Of a stretch of 64,000 bases of DNA, positions 7,840-16,092 are shown piece after piece. Each line of letters begins with the position of its first letter. The stretch's first letter is position 1. The stretch lies in contig NZ_LPUX01000062.1 in the NCBI RefSeq assembly GCF_001651865.1, forward strand, positions 124,001-188,000, given 5' to 3'. A program made the translations under genes and the position numbers. The DNA comes from Sinorhizobium glycinis (lineage in GTDB: Bacteria > Pseudomonadota > Alphaproteobacteria > Rhizobiales > Rhizobiaceae). The notes under the pieces are model-generated. The model worked only from the letters and a program-made list of their open reading frames with translations, had not been told where the DNA came from and did no database searches.

Positions 7840-9049
7840 TGTCGCTCCCTGGTTGACCATTGTCGGTATCGGGGAAGATGGTGTAGCCGGTCTTGGCGAC
7901 GAGGCCAAGCGCCTCATTGCGGCAGCGCCTGTCATCTTTGGCGGCGTCCGCCACATCGAACTCGCGGCGTCCTTGATTAATGGCGAGAGCGAGGTCTGGC
8001 AGAGCCCCTTCGAAAAATCGGTCGAGGCAATCGTTTCAAGGCGAGGGAGTCCCGTCGTGGTGCTCGCCTCCGGCGATCCGTTCCTCTACGGTGTCGGCGC
8101 CACGCTGGCGCGCCGTATCGACGCCGGCGAGATGCGGACGATCCCTGCGCCTTCGGCCTTCAGCCTGGCGGCCTCGCGGCTCGGATGGCCGCTGCAGGAG
8201 TTGGCGACCGTCTCGCTGCACGGCCGCCCGCTCGATCTCATTCGGCCGCTGCTGCAGCCGGGCGCCCGCGTTCTGGCACTGACCTCCGATGAGACCGGTC
8301 CCAAGGCGCTTGCCGAGCTGCTGTGTGAAAGCGGTTTCGGTCAGTCGCGGCTTACCGTTCTCGAAGCGCTTGGCGGCGAGGGCGAGCGCGTCTCGCGGCA
8401 CGTGGCAGCGAGCTTCGCACTGGAGGAGGTCCATTCCCTGAACGTCTGCGCCATCGAAGTCGTTGCCGATGCAGCCGCGCGCGTCCTGCCACTTGCCGGC
8501 GGCCTCGACGATGCGCTCTTCGAGCATGACGGCCAGATCACCAAGCGCGAGGTCAGGGCGCTGACGCTCTCGGCGCTGGCACCGCGCAAGGGCGAGCTTC
8601 TCTGGGACGTCGGCTCCGGCTCCGGCTCGATCGCCATCGAATGGCTGCTCGCCGATCCGGCGATGCGGGCGATCGCCATCGAAGCATCGCCCGAGCGGGC
8701 GGCGCGGATCGGTCGCAATGCCGGCCGCTTCGGCGTGCCCGGCCTGACGGTTGTGGACGGGCAGGCGCCGGACGCGCTCTCGGGACTCGGTCGCCCGGAT
8801 GCGATCTTCATCGGCGGCGGCGGCAGCGATGCCGGTGTCATGGAGGCGGCGATCGCAGCACTTCCCTGCGGCGGCCGGTTGGTCGCGAACGCCGTGACGA
8901 CGGAGATGGAAGCAGTGCTGCTTGCCCACCATGCCCGACTCGGCGGTTCGCTGATCCGGATCGACATCGCCCGGGCGTCCCCGGTCGGCACGATGACGGG
9001 CTGGCGGCCGGCCATGCCGGTGACGCAATGGTCCTGGGTCAAGGCCTGA
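7808..9049 (+). CDS. cobL: Precorrin-6Y C5,15-methyltransferase (decarboxylating) CobL
   Basis: Bifunctional enzyme: an N-terminal CbiE-like domain methylates C-5 and a C-terminal CbiT-like domain methylates C-15 with decarboxylation of the acetate side chain, yielding precorrin-8X. 413 aa from the GTG at 7808 (VADLSNGVSAIVAPWLTIVG), preceded by GAGG seven bases away. SPWLT-like opening, VVLASGDPFLYGVGATL in the first domain and the Rossmann motif WDVGSGSGSIAIEWLL near residue 266 in the second. Its first 32 bases are antisense to the beginning of cobK, so promoters for the two genes must lie inside each other's coding sequence. Confidence 0.95.
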   Translation: MADLSNGVSAIVAPWLTIVGIGEDGVAGLGDEAKRLIAAAPVIFGGVRHIELAASLINGESEVWQSPFEKSVEAIVSRRGSPVVVLASGDPFLYGVGATLARRIDAGEMRTIPAPSAFSLAASRLGWPLQELATVSLHGRPLDLIRPLLQPGARVLALTSDETGPKALAELLCESGFGQSRLTVLEALGGEGERVSRHVAASFALEEVHSLNVCAIEVVADAAARVLPLAGGLDDALFEHDGQITKREVRALTLSALAPRKGELLWDVGSGSGSIAIEWLLADPAMRAIAIEASPERAARIGRNAGRFGVPGLTVVDGQAPDALSGLGRPDAIFIGGGGSDAGVMEAAIAALPCGGRLVANAVTTEMEAVLLAHHARLGGSLIRIDIARASPVGTMTGWRPAMPVTQWSWVKA

Positions 9050-9068
9050 ATTCTCAAGAGGATAGACT

Positions 9069-9827
9069 ATGACGGTTCATTTCATCGGCGCAGGACCAGG
9101 CGCAGCAGACCTCATCACGGTCAGGGGCAGGGACCTGATCGGCCGTTGCCCGGTCTGCCTCTATGCCGGGTCGATCGTCTCGCCGGAGCTCCTCCAATAT
9201 TGCCCGGCCGGCGCCCGCATCATCGACACGGCGCCGATGTCGCTCGACGAGATCGAGGCGGAATATCTCCGGGCGGCTGAAGCCGGGGAGGATGTCGCGC
9301 GGCTGCATTCCGGCGACCTTTCCGTCTGGAGTGCGGTTGCCGAGCAGATCCGACGTCTGGAGAAGCACGGTATCGGCTACACGATGACGCCGGGCGTGCC
9401 GGCCTTCGCTGCCGCGGCGGCAACGCTCGGCCGCGAATTGACCATTCCGGCGGTGGCGCAAAGCCTGGTGCTGACGCGGGTCTCCGGTCGCGCCTCACCG
9501 ATGCCGTACAGCGAGACGCTTGCGGCATTCGGCGCCACCGGCTCGACGCTGGCGATCCATCTTGCGATTCATGCGCTCGACCGCGTGGTCGAGGAACTGA
9601 CGCCGCTCTACGGTGCCGATTGCCCGGTGGCGATCGTCGTCAAGGCCTCCTGGCCGGACGAACGCGTCGTGCGCGGAACGCTCGGCGACATCGCCGCCAG
9701 GGTTGCGGTCGATCCGATCGAGCGCACGGCGCTGATCTTCGTCGGACCGGGGCTGGAAGCATCGGACTTCCGGGAGAGCTCTCTCTACGACCCGGCCTAT
9801 CAGCGCCGCTTCCGCGGCCGCGAATAG
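9069..9827 (+). CDS. cobM: Precorrin-4 C11-methyltransferase CobM
   Basis: Methylates C-11 of precorrin-4 to give precorrin-5, the substrate of CobF. 252 aa, beginning [20 protein letters not shown], with [30 protein letters not shown] and [25 protein letters not shown] lies seven bases upstream of the ATG. It follows cobL after 19 bases and ends the cob run; the antiporter operon converges on it 7 bases later, with no obvious terminator hairpin between them. Confidence 0.97.
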   Translation: MTVHFIGAGPGAADLITVRGRDLIGRCPVCLYAGSIVSPELLQYCPAGARIIDTAPMSLDEIEAEYLRAAEAGEDVARLHSGDLSVWSAVAEQIRRLEKHGIGYTMTPGVPAFAAAAATLGRELTIPAVAQSLVLTRVSGRASPMPYSETLAAFGATGSTLAIHLAIHALDRVVEELTPLYGADCPVAIVVKASWPDERVVRGTLGDIAARVAVDPIERTALIFVGPGLEASDFRESSLYDPAYQRRFRGRE

Positions 9828-9834
9828 AGCGAAT

Positions 9835-10206
9835 TCATTCCGACCCCGGTTCCGCCGCCGGCTTCGGCTTGCGCGGAACGTCGCTCCGCTCCTTGACGCG
9901 GTCGCGATAAAGAGCCGCCTGGCCGAGCAGCATCAGCGTCACCGGCGTCGTCACGGTGACGAAGAAGATGATCAGCAGTTCGTGGAAGATCCAGCGGCTC
10001 TGCAGCACCGCGAAGCAGAGCATCGAGGCCAGGCAGATGAGGATCGTGCCGCCGCTCGTCGCGATCGTCGGGGCGTGCAGGCGGTCGTAGAAGCTCGGAA
10101 GACGCAGCAGGCCCAGAGAGCCGATGAGCGTCATCGCCGCTCCGAGAAGCAGCAAGCCGCAAACCAAGATCGCCGCCCACGGCGGCAGGTCGGTCAGATG
10201 GTTCAT
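9835..10206 (-). CDS. phaG: Cation/proton antiporter subunit PhaG (MnhG/MrpG)
   Basis: Small membrane subunit of the multisubunit (Mrp/Pha) monovalent cation/H+ antiporter. 123 aa with three predicted membrane spans: WAAILVCGLLLLGAAMTLIG, then the conserved GLLRLPSFYDRLHAPTIATS loop, then two further hydrophobic runs. The cytoplasmic tail is charged (KERSDVPRKPKPAAEPGSE). ATG at 10206 with GAGG seven bases upstream; it overlaps the phaF stop (ATGA). Last gene of the operon. Confidence 0.95.
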   Translation of the reverse strand: MNHLTDLPPWAAILVCGLLLLGAAMTLIGSLGLLRLPSFYDRLHAPTIATSGGTILICLASMLCFAVLQSRWIFHELLIIFFVTVTTPVTLMLLGQAALYRDRVKERSDVPRKPKPAAEPGSE

Positions 10207-10484
10207 TCGATCACCTCGCCGCGCATGAGGAATTTCGCGAAGGCGATGGAGGAGGCGAAGCCGATCAGGGCGATGATCAGCGCCGTCTCGAAATAGATCG
10301 TGTTGGCGGTGCGAATGCCGAAGGCGAGCAGCATCAGCATCGCGTTGATGTAGAGCGTATCGAGCCCGAGGATGCGGTCCTGGGCGCGCGGCCCCTTGAT
10401 GATCCGATAGAGTGCGAAGGCCATCGCCAAGGCGAGCATGACCTGCGCAAGCAGGATCGACCAGACGATTGCAAGCGCGGTCAT
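10203..10484 (-). CDS. phaF: Cation/proton antiporter subunit PhaF (MnhF/MrpF)
   Basis: Membrane subunit of 93 aa with three hydrophobic segments (IVWSILLAQVMLALAMAFAL, a middle span after DRILGLDTLYINAM, and ALIIALIGFASSIAFAKFL). The sequence KGPRAQDRILGLDT is the signature of MrpF. It overlaps phaE by four bases at its start and phaG by four bases at its end, showing tight translational coupling in the pha operon. Confidence 0.95.
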   Translation of the reverse strand: MTALAIVWSILLAQVMLALAMAFALYRIIKGPRAQDRILGLDTLYINAMLMLLAFGIRTANTIYFETALIIALIGFASSIAFAKFLMRGEVIE

Positions 10485-10966
10485 TCAAGTATCTCCTTCA
10501 GTCCCGCTTCGTAGCGCTTGACCGTTCGCCGCCAGAGATCCTCGTTGTCGATATCGAGCACATGCAGAAGCAAGCTCTTCTGGCGCCGGTCGTATTCGAG
10601 CCAGGCGGTGCCGGGGGTCGCGGTCAGGATGCAGGCGAGCAGGGCCAGCGCGTTCTCATTCTCAAGATCGACATCGACGGTCATGAAACCGGTGTTTGCC
10701 GGCTTGCCTCGGGGCCGCAGGATGATCCGCGCGACCGCGACATTGGAGCGAATGATGTCGGCGGCGACGGCAAGTGCGAAGCCTGCCATAAGCCCCAGAC
10801 GGCGGAGGCGCGATTGGCTCGGCTGCAGCTTCACCATTACCCAGCCGAGCAGCGTGCTCAGAAAGAGACTGAGGACGATCGAGCCGGGCGCCACCGACTG
10901 GTTGAGCAACAACCACATGAGGAAGAGGGCGATCGAGAACAGCGGATAAGGATACCACGCGCGCAT
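10481..10966 (-). CDS. phaE: Cation/proton antiporter subunit PhaE (MnhE/MrpE)
   Basis: Subunit E of the Mrp/Pha antiporter, 161 aa. Two or three membrane spans at the N-terminus (YPLFSIALFLMWLLLNQS, IVLSLFLSTLLGWVM, GFALAVAADIIRSNVAVAR), followed by a soluble domain with TPGTAWLEYDRRQKSLLLHV. The start is two bases after the phaD stop. Longer reading frames upstream are antisense noise within phaD. Confidence 0.94.
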   Translation of the reverse strand: MRAWYPYPLFSIALFLMWLLLNQSVAPGSIVLSLFLSTLLGWVMVKLQPSQSRLRRLGLMAGFALAVAADIIRSNVAVARIILRPRGKPANTGFMTVDVDLENENALALLACILTATPGTAWLEYDRRQKSLLLHVLDIDNEDLWRRTVKRYEAGLKEILE

Positions 10967-10968
10967 CG

Positions 10969-12588
10969 CTACTCGCCCCCCGCCCTGGGTGCGGAAAGAA
11001 CCCGCTCGCTGAGGACGAGGGGCGCGAGCAGATCGTCGGCGGTCGCCTGCATGTATCGCATCGCCGGCCGGGCCTGGAAGCTCAGGAAGATGCAGGCGGC
11101 GAGCAGGACGGCAACGGGCGTGATCTCGATGACGACGACGCGTGGTATAGTCCCCTCGATCGAAGCCCAGAAGGTCCGGATGCCGACCCGATTCATGGCG
11201 ATCATGGCGGCGAGACCCGAAAGGATGACGAGCGCCACATAGATCCAGTCGGCGGCGGAAATGGCGCTGGCAGGGTTTGCCTCCGGCAGGTCGAAGAGCC
11301 CGCGCAGCAGCGCGAATTTGGCGATGAAGCCCGAAAGCGGCGGCAGGCCGGAAAGCAGGATGGCGCACAGGCAGAAACAGAGCCCGAGAATGGCCATCGT
11401 GCCTGGAATGGCGACGCCCACTTCCTCCTCTTCTTCATCATCGTCGAAGTCGCCATAGGCTTCCATGGTCACCGCCAGAACGTCGGCGCCGGCATCGCGG
11501 CCGCGCTCGACAAGCTCGATGAGCAGGAAGAAGGCGGCAATCGTCAGCGTCGAGCTGACGAGATAGAGGAGGGCGCCCGCGAGCATTTCCGGTCGTCCGA
11601 GGCCGATCGCCGCGAGCAGCGTCCCGGAGGAGACGAGCACCGAATAGGCGGCGAGCCGTCCCATCGCCTGAGAAGCAAGCACGCCGATGGTGCCGAAGGC
11701 GATCGTCAGCATGCCGCCGGTCAGAAGCCACTCCTGACCGAATCCGGCCGACGCGCCCGCCGCGGTGCCGAAGACGAGCATATGCAGGCGGAGGATGACG
11801 TAGATCCCCACCTTCGTGAGGATGGCGGAGACGGCGGCGACGGGGGGCGTTGCCGCCGCATAGGCCGCCGGCAGCCAGAAGCTCAACGGCCACATGCCCG
11901 CCTTGACGAGAAAGGCGACGCCCAGCACGGCGGCGCCGGTTTCTACGAGCCGCCGGCTTTCCGGCGCGAGCGTGGCGAGCTTCGTGGCGAGATCCGCCAT
12001 GCTGAGCGTGCCGGTGGCGCCGTAGATCAGGCTGACGCCGATCAGGAACAGCGACGAGGCGGCGAGATTGATGGCGACGTAGTGGAGTCCGGCTTTGACG
12101 CGCAGGGGGCCGGAGCCATGCAGCAGCAAGCCGTAGGACGCGGCGAGCATCATCTCGAAGAAGACGAAGAGGTTGAACAGGTCGCCGGTCAGGAAGGCGC
12201 CGTTGAGACCGGCGACGAGCAGTTGGAACAGCGAATGGAAATGGTGTCCGGCGGTGTGCCAGCGGGCCATCGAATAGACCTGCGCGGCAAGCGCCAGGCC
12301 GCTTGCGAGGCAGAGCATCAGCGCCGACAGCCGGTCGAGGACGAGGACGATGCCGAACGGCGCGGGCCAGTTGCCAAGCTGGTAGACGCCGCCGGCGGGC
12401 AGGCTGCCTTCGCCTGCCGCGGCAAGCCGCATCAGGATCATCGTGACGATGAAGACGACGAGCGTCGAGGCGAAGCCGATCGCTCCCTTCATCGTGCGTT
12501 CGCGCTCGTCGATCGGGATCAACACCGCCGCGACGGCGAGCGGCAGCAGGACCGGCAGGATCAGGAGGTGGTGCAGCCAATCAGTCAC
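10969..12588 (-). CDS. phaD: Cation/proton antiporter subunit PhaD (MnhD/MrpD)
   Basis: Large polytopic subunit related to respiratory complex I proton-channel subunits (NuoN/NuoM). With the GTG start at 12588 (VTDWLHHLLILPVLLPLAVA) it is 539 aa. That start has GGGAG ten bases upstream and overlaps the phaC stop, whereas an ATG at 12615 lacks a ribosome site. FNLFVFFEMMLAASYGLLLHG contains the conserved glutamate and KAGMWPLSFWLPAAYAAATP the conserved lysine and proline-rich region of the channel. An acidic insertion (DFDDDEEEEEVG) near residue 390 is unusual and presumably a cytoplasmic loop. Confidence 0.95.
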   Translation of the reverse strand: MTDWLHHLLILPVLLPLAVAAVLIPIDERERTMKGAIGFASTLVVFIVTMILMRLAAAGEGSLPAGGVYQLGNWPAPFGIVLVLDRLSALMLCLASGLALAAQVYSMARWHTAGHHFHSLFQLLVAGLNGAFLTGDLFNLFVFFEMMLAASYGLLLHGSGPLRVKAGLHYVAINLAASSLFLIGVSLIYGATGTLSMADLATKLATLAPESRRLVETGAAVLGVAFLVKAGMWPLSFWLPAAYAAATPPVAAVSAILTKVGIYVILRLHMLVFGTAAGASAGFGQEWLLTGGMLTIAFGTIGVLASQAMGRLAAYSVLVSSGTLLAAIGLGRPEMLAGALLYLVSSTLTIAAFFLLIELVERGRDAGADVLAVTMEAYGDFDDDEEEEEVGVAIPGTMAILGLCFCLCAILLSGLPPLSGFIAKFALLRGLFDLPEANPASAISAADWIYVALVILSGLAAMIAMNRVGIRTFWASIEGTIPRVVVIEITPVAVLLAACIFLSFQARPAMRYMQATADDLLAPLVLSERVLSAPRAGGE

Positions 12589-12931
12589 CGCGCGGTGGCT
12601 CCCTTCCGTCGACATGGTCGGTGCCGGTGAAGCCGCGCGAGGCGAGCAGCACGACGAGAAAGAGCGCGGTCATGGCGAAGCCGATGACGATCGCCGTCAG
12701 GACGAGGGCTTGTGGAACGGGGTCGGTGTAGCGCCAGAGGTCGCCCGCGCCGCCCGGATCGAGCACCGGCGGGGCGTTTACCCTGAGCCGTCCCATGCTG
12801 AAGATGAAGAGATTGACCGCATAGGAGAGCAGCGAAAGCCCGATGATCACCTGATAGGTTCGCGGTCTCAGGAGAAGATAGACGCCAGATGCGGCGAGCG
12901 CCCCGATGCCGGCGGAGAGAATGAGTTCCAT
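12581..12931 (-). CDS. phaC: Cation/proton antiporter subunit PhaC (MnhC/MrpC)
   Basis: 116 aa, three membrane spans, related to NuoK. MELILSAGIGALAASGVYLLL, then RTYQVIIGLSLLSYAVNLFIF and DPVPQALVLTAIVIGFAMTA, the last being the conserved MrpC/NuoK signature. The ATG shares its A with the phaA stop (TAATG at about 12929-12933), so the two are translationally coupled. The C-terminal tail is hydrophilic. Confidence 0.95.
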   Translation of the reverse strand: MELILSAGIGALAASGVYLLLRPRTYQVIIGLSLLSYAVNLFIFSMGRLRVNAPPVLDPGGAGDLWRYTDPVPQALVLTAIVIGFAMTALFLVVLLASRGFTGTDHVDGREPPRGD

Positions 12932-15843
12932 TACTGTGCCGCCTCCCTTTCGGGGCGCGCGGCTCGCATATGCGCGCGTGCTGCGCGGCGGACCGACTGG
13001 TGCGCCAGCGCGATCAGCATCAGTACCGTGGCGCCGAGCACGAGCGAGAAGACGCCGAGGTCGAAGAGGATGGCGCTTGCGAGCGGCACCTTGCCGATGA
13101 TCGGCAGGCTGGCATATTCGGCGCGCGATGTCAGGAACGGATAGCCGAACAGCCAGGATCCGACGCCCGTCGCCAAAGCGATCAGGAGACCGATGCTCAT
13201 CCAGCGAAGCGGGTGAATGCGCAGCCGCTCCTCCACCCAGCGGGTGCCGCCCGACATATATTGCAGGATGAAGCCGATCGACATGGCAATCCCCGCGGCA
13301 AAGCCGCCGCCCGGCAGATCGTGGCCGCGCAGGAACAGATAGGCGGCGAGCATGCCCGTGACGGGGAACATCCAGCGCATGATCACCGAAGGGATGTGAA
13401 GATATTCGGCGACGCTGTCGCCCTCCGCCCTTTCGGGATGATCGTCGTCATAGGCGTTCTGCACCCTTTGCTGCTCCGGCGTTTCCAGGCTGTCCGGATG
13501 CGGGCGGAAGCGCAGCAAGAGCGCGAAGACCGTCAGCGCGACGATGCAGAGGACGGCGATTTCGCCGAGCGTGTCGAAGCCGCGGAAATCGACGAGGATG
13601 ACATTGACCACATTCGTTCCGCCGCCCTCGTGGTAGGCCTGGGCGAGGAAGTAGCTGGCGATGGTCTCTGGCACCAACGGCCGCGTCATCACCGTGTAGG
13701 CGACGAGCGCGACCCCGCCGCCCGCCAGGGTCGCGAGCAGGAAGTCACGCAAGCGCCGGAAGCGGATCTTGAGCGGAATGTCCGCCGTCTCGGGTTCCTC
13801 GATGCGCTTCGGCAACCAGCGCAGCCCAAGCAGGATCAGCACCGTTGTGACGATCTCGACGAGAAGCTGTGTAACGGCAAGGTCTGGAGCGGACAGCCAG
13901 ACGAAGGTGAGGCAGGTGACGAGCCCGGCGCCGCCGAGGAGCACGAGCGATGCCAGGCGGTGGAATTTCGCCAGGAGGGCCGAGCCAACAGCGCAGGCGA
14001 TGCCGGTCCCCCAGAGCAGGGCGAAGGCCGGGTCGATGCCGCGGATGAGGAGCGGAGGTAGCTGATAGCCGCCCACGGCAAGGGGCAGGGCGCCGGCGGC
14101 GAGCGCCAGGAAAATCAGGAGCCGCATCTGCGGCTGCAGACGGCGCGTGCCGAGGCTTTGTTCCAGCGAACGGGCCCACTTCCACGACAGCGTCACCAGC
14201 ACGCGCTCGAAGATGCGCTGTCCCTGGAGCAGCCGGAACACCGGCGGCCCCTCGATGCCGGTCGCGAGATACGAACGCATGAGGAAATAGAGACCGATGC
14301 CGCCCGAGAGCGCCACAAAGCTCATGATCAGCGGGATGTTCAAGCCGTGCCAGACAGCGAGGCTGTAGCTGGGCGTGTCCTCGCGCAGGATCGAGACGAC
14401 GGCGGTGTGCAGGAAAGGACCGATCGTCTGAGCGGGAATAATGCCGACGACCAGGCAGGCGAGCACCAGGAAGTCGACGGGAGCCCGCATCCAGCGCGGC
14501 GGCTCATGCGGCTTCTTCGGCAGATCGAACGGCAGCGGCCCGTAGAAGACGCTGTGGATGAAGCGCAACGAGTATGTGACCGCAAACATGCTTGCAATCG
14601 TCGCGACGTATGGCGTCGTCGTATCGAGTGCATTGACGAGATGCGTTTCGATCGCCTCCGCGAAGAACATTTCCTTCGAAAGGAAGCCATTGAGGAGCGG
14701 TACGCCGGCCATGGCGGCACTCGCGACCATGGCGAGCGTCGCGGTGATCGGCATGTAACGGAAAAGGCCGCTCAGCCTGCGCATGTCGCGCGTGCCGGTT
14801 TCATGGTCGATGATGCCGGCGGCCATGAACAGTGAGGCCTTGAAGGTCGCATGGTTGACGATATGGAAGACCGCGGCGACGGCGGCCAGCGGGCTGCCGA
14901 GACTCAAGAGAACGGTGATCAGCCCGAGATGGCTGATCGTCGAATAGGCGAGCAACCCCTTCAGGTCCTGCTGGAAGATCGCGAAATAGGCGCCGAGCAG
15001 CAGCGTCGTCAGGCCTGCCAGGCCGACGATCCAGAACCAGGCTTCCGTACCGGCCATCACCGGCCACAGCCGCGCCAGCAGAAAGACGCCGGCCTTCACC
15101 ATGGTCGCCGAGTGCAGATAGGCAGAAACCGGCGTCGGCGCTGCCATGGCATGCGGCAGCCAGAAGTGAAAGGGAAACTGGGCGCTTTTGGTCAGGGCGC
15201 CGAGCAGGACGAGAACGAGGATAACGTTGTAGAGCGGATCGCTGCGGATCGCGTCGCCCGAGGCGAGCACGGCGTCGAGATCGTAGCTGCCGACGGCCCG
15301 GCCGATCAGCAGCAATCCGACGAGCATCGCAAGACCGCCCATGCCGGTCATCGTCAGCGCGATGCGCGCGCCGTCGCGAGCATGCGCGTTGTGATGCCAG
15401 TAGCCGATCAGCAGGAAGGAAACGATGCTCGTCAGTTCCCAGAAGACCGCGAGCAGGATGAGATTGCCGGACAGCACCACGCCGAGCATCGACCCCATGA
15501 AGGCGAGGAAAAGTGCGAAGAAGCGCGGCACGGGGTCTTCATCGGCCATGTAGTAGCGCGCGTAGAGGACGACCAGAAATCCGATCGCCGTGATCAGCGC
15601 CGAAAACAGCCATGCGAAGCCGTCCAGACGCAAGGTGAAGTTCAACCCGAGTTCGGGGACCCAGTCGAGCTCAAAGCGGAGCACGCCGCCGGTGGCGACG
15701 AAGGGATAGAGGCCGGCGGTGAGCAGGAAGCAGACGAGGGCGATCGCGCCTGCGAACCAGGCCGTGGCGCCGCGTTGATCGGACGGAAAGAAGATTGCGA
15801 TGAGGCTTCCCCCGAACGGGGCGACAATGAAGACGGACAGCAA
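12931..15843 (-). CDS. phaA: Cation/proton antiporter large subunit PhaA (fused MrpA-MrpB)
   Basis: Principal membrane subunit of the K+ or Na+/H+ antiporter needed for pH and salt adaptation in rhizobia. 970 aa, so the MrpA part (NuoL-like, with FWELTSIVSFLLIGYWHHN and KSAQFPFHFWLPHAMAAPTPVSAYLHSATMVKAG-type motif starting near residue 220) is followed by the MrpB-like domain from about residue 820 (MRWMFPVTGMLAAYLFLRGH, GFAAGIAMSIGFILQYM). An in-frame TGA lies eight codons before the TTG at 15843 and no ATG or GTG intervenes, so TTG is the probable start; GCGGAAAAA precedes it. First gene of the pha operon. I cannot tell whether this is the pha1 or pha2 type from sequence alone. Confidence 0.94.
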   Translation of the reverse strand: MLSVFIVAPFGGSLIAIFFPSDQRGATAWFAGAIALVCFLLTAGLYPFVATGGVLRFELDWVPELGLNFTLRLDGFAWLFSALITAIGFLVVLYARYYMADEDPVPRFFALFLAFMGSMLGVVLSGNLILLAVFWELTSIVSFLLIGYWHHNAHARDGARIALTMTGMGGLAMLVGLLLIGRAVGSYDLDAVLASGDAIRSDPLYNVILVLVLLGALTKSAQFPFHFWLPHAMAAPTPVSAYLHSATMVKAGVFLLARLWPVMAGTEAWFWIVGLAGLTTLLLGAYFAIFQQDLKGLLAYSTISHLGLITVLLSLGSPLAAVAAVFHIVNHATFKASLFMAAGIIDHETGTRDMRRLSGLFRYMPITATLAMVASAAMAGVPLLNGFLSKEMFFAEAIETHLVNALDTTTPYVATIASMFAVTYSLRFIHSVFYGPLPFDLPKKPHEPPRWMRAPVDFLVLACLVVGIIPAQTIGPFLHTAVVSILREDTPSYSLAVWHGLNIPLIMSFVALSGGIGLYFLMRSYLATGIEGPPVFRLLQGQRIFERVLVTLSWKWARSLEQSLGTRRLQPQMRLLIFLALAAGALPLAVGGYQLPPLLIRGIDPAFALLWGTGIACAVGSALLAKFHRLASLVLLGGAGLVTCLTFVWLSAPDLAVTQLLVEIVTTVLILLGLRWLPKRIEEPETADIPLKIRFRRLRDFLLATLAGGGVALVAYTVMTRPLVPETIASYFLAQAYHEGGGTNVVNVILVDFRGFDTLGEIAVLCIVALTVFALLLRFRPHPDSLETPEQQRVQNAYDDDHPERAEGDSVAEYLHIPSVIMRWMFPVTGMLAAYLFLRGHDLPGGGFAAGIAMSIGFILQYMSGGTRWVEERLRIHPLRWMSIGLLIALATGVGSWLFGYPFLTSRAEYASLPIIGKVPLASAILFDLGVFSLVLGATVLMLIALAHQSVRRAARAHMRAARPEREAAQ

Positions 15844-16092
15844 TTTTTCCGCGTATTCGATCGTTCAGCCCTTTCGGTCTGGGTGTCTGGGTGGGGGAAC
15901 TGATGGTTCCCGAGGGCCAGCCGCCGAAGCAACCGTCGCCGACAATGCCAGGATTATCCGCGAAGCGGCAGAGGCATATGTTTTTATGACTTTTTTGCGT
16001 TCTACTGCCAAGCCTTCCGGCAGAGAAAAACGCGCCGATCCGCCGTGATACAGGAACCCCGGAGCCAGAGCGCCGCGTTTCCCGAGGCAATC